DNA of 9,106 nt from an archaeon. Its GTDB lineage: Archaea > Asgardarchaeota > Hermodarchaeia > Hermodarchaeales > Hermodarchaeaceae. The stretch is taken from NCBI GenBank assembly GCA_016550415.1, contig JABXGU010000243.1:1-9106 (forward strand), in the 5' to 3' direction. Positions 7,101 through 9,106 of this stretch are shown one piece after another (position 1 is the first letter of the stretch; the number at the start of each line of letters is the position of its first letter). The notes below the pieces were generated by a model. The model saw only the letters and a list, made by a program, of their open reading frames with translations, did no database searches and was not told where the DNA came from. The position numbers and the translations under genes are program-made.

Positions 7101-7220
7101 CTAGCTCAGAAATTCTTGTCGCTTCCTTCAGTTTAGCCATTAGAAAAGGCTTTTTCCATATAGACTCAATGAACACCAAGTAACATTTTGCAATGAACTA
7201 GTTACCCTTGAGTGAGTATT
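7101..7220. promoter_or_regulatory. Divergent promoter region between two MBL-fold genes
   Basis: This 120-base spacer must carry the start signals of both divergent MBL genes. It contains AAAAG-G-CTTTT (7144-7154), a small perfect dyad of 5-base arms, directly followed by CATATAG (7157-7163), a weak TATA-like core usable from either strand. An SD-like GAGTGA (7210-7215) lies 5 bases before ATG 7221. A shared operator is possible but unproven. Confidence 0.35.
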
Positions 7221-7907
7221 ATGGAAAATGTGCCATTACGTATAACACGCAATACCTACTGTGTTGGAGGTCCCAACCTCACAGATTCTTCTGATTGTTT
7301 CATATATTTGGTGAATGTGGGTGGTCTTCTCATCCTCATTGATGCAGGTCTTGGTAGGAGTATTGACCAGATTCTTAGTAACATTCGCCAAGTAAAATGT
7401 AAACCTGAAAATATTGCACTACTTGTACTCACTCATGAGCATATCGATCATACAGGAGGCGCAGCAGAAATAAAGGCCCAGCTAGGCTGTCAAGTGGCTG
7501 CTCATCAAATTGCCATCCCCGTCATCACCAAAGGCGATCCACGAGTCAGTGCTGCAAAGCACTATGGAACTTCTTTGACACCTTGCCCTGTTGACATGTC
7601 ACTTGACGGAGATGCAGGACTTGTACCTATCGGTAATAACACATTACATTATGTGCACACTCCTGGTCACACGCCAGGAAGCATAGTCCTGTACTTTGAT
7701 GATGGAAATCGCCGAGTACTTTTTGGTCAAGACTTACATGGTCCATTCAGTTCAGAATGGGGGAGCGACATAGATCAGTGGTGTACCTCCATGCAATTGG
7801 TTCTCACCCTAGAAGCAGATATCCTCTGTGAAGGGCATTACGGGGTTTACCGTGGTAAATCGGCTGTCCGTCAGTTCATTTTTGGACTTCTAGAACAACA
7901 CAGATAG
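7221..7907 (+). CDS. MBL-fold metallo-hydrolase, glyoxalase II-like
   Basis: A 228-residue protein consisting of little more than the catalytic MBL domain. Counting from ATG 7221, metal ligands are H72, H74, D76 and H77 in THEHIDH, H150 in HTPGHTPGS, D171 in LFGQD and H206 in CEGHYG. LILIDAG (about 37-43) is the usual strand before the active site. A GTG at 7212 is in frame, but GAGTGA sits 5 bases before the ATG, so 7221 is preferred. It shares its catalytic layout with the divergent gene at 6180-7100 but lacks that protein's C-terminal extension, so the two look like distinct subfamilies rather than a recent duplication. It converges on the thiolase gene with a 15-base gap. Likely a cytosolic hydrolase of a thioester or lactone-like compound; the substrate cannot be named. 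Confidence 0.92.
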   Translation: MENVPLRITRNTYCVGGPNLTDSSDCFIYLVNVGGLLILIDAGLGRSIDQILSNIRQVKCKPENIALLVLTHEHIDHTGGAAEIKAQLGCQVAAHQIAIPVITKGDPRVSAAKHYGTSLTPCPVDMSLDGDAGLVPIGNNTLHYVHTPGHTPGSIVLYFDDGNRRVLFGQDLHGPFSSEWGSDIDQWCTSMQLVLTLEADILCEGHYGVYRGKSAVRQFIFGLLEQHR

Positions 7908-7922
7908 ATTTCATGATTCAGG

Positions 7923-7938
7923 TTATTTTTCTCTTTCA
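7923..7938 (+). terminator. T-rich tract after the second MBL gene
   Basis: TTATTTTTCTCTTTC begins 15 bases after the MBL stop and overlaps the 3' end of the convergent thiolase gene. With no hairpin it would be an archaeal-style T-rich terminator; the longest run is only five T, so support is weak. Confidence 0.3.
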
Positions 7939-9092
7939 AGTATTGTTGCAGTTCCTAAACCTAAGCCACAACACATAGTTACCAATCCATAGCGGATATT
8001 GCGGTCCTCCATTGCGTTGAGAATAGTGGTGATAAGACGTGCACCAGATGCTCCTAATGGATGACCAATAGCAATGGATCCACCATGTACTGCTAGTCGT
8101 GGATCATTTAGTGGGTCGAAGCCCAACACCTTACCTGTGGCAATTACAACACTTGAGAATGCTTCATTGACTTCGAGGAGGTCGATGTCATCCAGTTTCA
8201 ATCCAGCACGTTCAAGGCATGGAGGCGTGGCAAAGATGGGGCCTTCCAAGCAAATGACGGGCTCGACTCCAACTACCGCCTGTGATTTTACCTTGGCACG
8301 TACTTTCAGACCATGCTCGTCTGCCTTCTCCCTAGACATCAACATAACAGCAGCGGCACCATCATTGATGGGACAACTATTACCTGCAGTAACTACGCCA
8401 CCAAAGAGTGGTGGAAGCTTAGCTAGTTTCTCCATTGAAGTATTGGGACGGGGGCTCTCATCTTGACTGATAACTTTGTAACTCCCATCTTCTTGAAGCG
8501 CCTTTATCGGAACAACTTCATTCTTGAATTTTCCTGCATCCCACGCTGCAACTGCCTTTCGATGACTCCATAAAGCAAACTTATCCATATCCTCACGGGG
8601 AATTTCATACTTCTCAGCCATACGCTCCGCACTCATTGGCATCGGAATAAACTGATACTTCTTAATCAATTCGGGGTTGAAGACAGCATAGCCATCACCA
8701 AAATCGGCTCCAATAGGCAGCCAACTCATATGCTCCACCCCCGCTGCTACAACGATGTCTGCATTGTAAGTGGCTATGGATTGGGCGGCAAAATTAACAG
8801 CCTGCTGAGATGAGCCACATGCCCGATTCATGGTAACACCAGGAACTGTATATGGCAAATCTGCACCCAGAAGAGCTAATCGTCCTATGTTTGCACCCTG
8901 CCATGATGTCTGTGTATTGCAGCCCATCATGACATCATCAACAACCTTTGGATCGACCTTGGTTCGTTTAACAATTTCACGTAAAACATGAGAAGCCAAT
9001 TCGTCGGGACGGGTCTTAGCAAAGGCTCCATTTCGCTTACCGATTGGTGTACGAATAGCATCTACAATTACAGCTTCACGAAGCTCTTTCAT
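7923..9092 (-). CDS. Acetyl-CoA acetyltransferase / 3-ketoacyl-CoA thiolase
   Basis: A complete thiolase of 389 residues, the standard family length. From ATG 9092 the N-terminus reads EAVIVDAIRTPIG, as expected. All catalytic elements are present: nucleophile C92 in NRACGSS, N309 in NEAF (309-312), H344 in GHPLGASG, and C374 in MCCGLGLG, doubled by C375. It condenses two acyl-CoA units or cleaves 3-ketoacyl-CoA in the cytosol, so it could serve beta-oxidation, acetoacetyl-CoA formation for isoprenoids, or degradation of ketogenic substrates; chain length cannot be read from sequence. Starts at 9101 (TTG) and 9098 (ATG) are also in frame; AGGT at 9101-9104 is 8 bases from ATG 9092, which I therefore prefer. 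The region upstream is outside the window, so operon partners are unknown. It is only distantly related to the SCP2-type protein at 1-1026. Confidence 0.93.
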   Translation of the reverse strand: MKELREAVIVDAIRTPIGKRNGAFAKTRPDELASHVLREIVKRTKVDPKVVDDVMMGCNTQTSWQGANIGRLALLGADLPYTVPGVTMNRACGSSQQAVNFAAQSIATYNADIVVAAGVEHMSWLPIGADFGDGYAVFNPELIKKYQFIPMPMSAERMAEKYEIPREDMDKFALWSHRKAVAAWDAGKFKNEVVPIKALQEDGSYKVISQDESPRPNTSMEKLAKLPPLFGGVVTAGNSCPINDGAAAVMLMSREKADEHGLKVRAKVKSQAVVGVEPVICLEGPIFATPPCLERAGLKLDDIDLLEVNEAFSSVVIATGKVLGFDPLNDPRLAVHGGSIAIGHPLGASGARLITTILNAMEDRNIRYGLVTMCCGLGLGTATILEREK

Positions 9093-9106
9093 TGTCATCA
9101 ACCTAC

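Noticed and set aside
8074..8466. Plus-strand open frame of 130 codons inside the thiolase gene
   Set aside because: It is antisense to strongly conserved thiolase motifs, and its serine/proline-rich product is typical of a shadow frame.

Overview
The window reads as a piece of a moderately AT-rich prokaryotic genome, most likely archaeal. The reasons are an SCP2-type thiolase directly coupled to a DUF35 zinc-ribbon/OB-fold protein (a gene pair typical of archaea), TATA-like boxes rather than clear -35/-10 pairs, an oligo-T tract without a hairpin after the DUF35 gene, and Shine-Dalgarno sites before most genes. An Asgard-type archaeon is my best guess, but the sequence alone does not prove it. 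TAA, TAG and TGA all end apparently normal genes, so there is no sign of stop-codon reassignment.

Layout. (1) 1-1673, plus strand: the 3' part of an SCP2-type thiolase-like gene, then a DUF35 partner gene two bases downstream. The thiolase-like protein keeps its histidine motifs but lacks both cysteines expected of a thiolase. (2) 1738-5531, minus strand: an AT-richer surface-glycan block, transcribed as flippase, then a GT2 glycosyltransferase, then a GT4 glycosyltransferase. The flippase is split by an in-frame TAA. (3) 5532-5826: a spacer with no convincing gene and a possible promoter for the flippase. (4) 5827-7100, minus strand: a metallo-beta-lactamase (MBL) fold hydrolase followed by a 96-residue protein with a CxxC motif. 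(5) 7221-7907, plus strand: a second MBL-fold hydrolase, divergent from the first. (6) 7923-9092, minus strand: a complete acetyl-CoA acetyltransferase/3-ketoacyl-CoA thiolase with all catalytic residues, convergent with the second MBL gene.

How the parts fit. The ends of the window concern acyl-CoA chemistry: a probable thiolase-fold/DUF35 complex that may have changed reaction, and an ordinary thiolase. The two MBL hydrolases between them could act on thioesters or other small esters, but nothing seen fixes their substrates. The glycan block would build and export a lipid-linked surface oligosaccharide, with cytosolic glycosyl transfer by GT2 and GT4 and flipping by the MOP-family transporter. 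With the flippase interrupted, that pathway is either decaying, replaced by another flippase elsewhere, or affected by a sequence error.

The points most worth following are the cysteine-less thiolase/DUF35 pair, the nonsense codon in the flippase, and the small CxxC protein. I see no CRISPR array, tRNA, rRNA, transposase or obvious attachment site.
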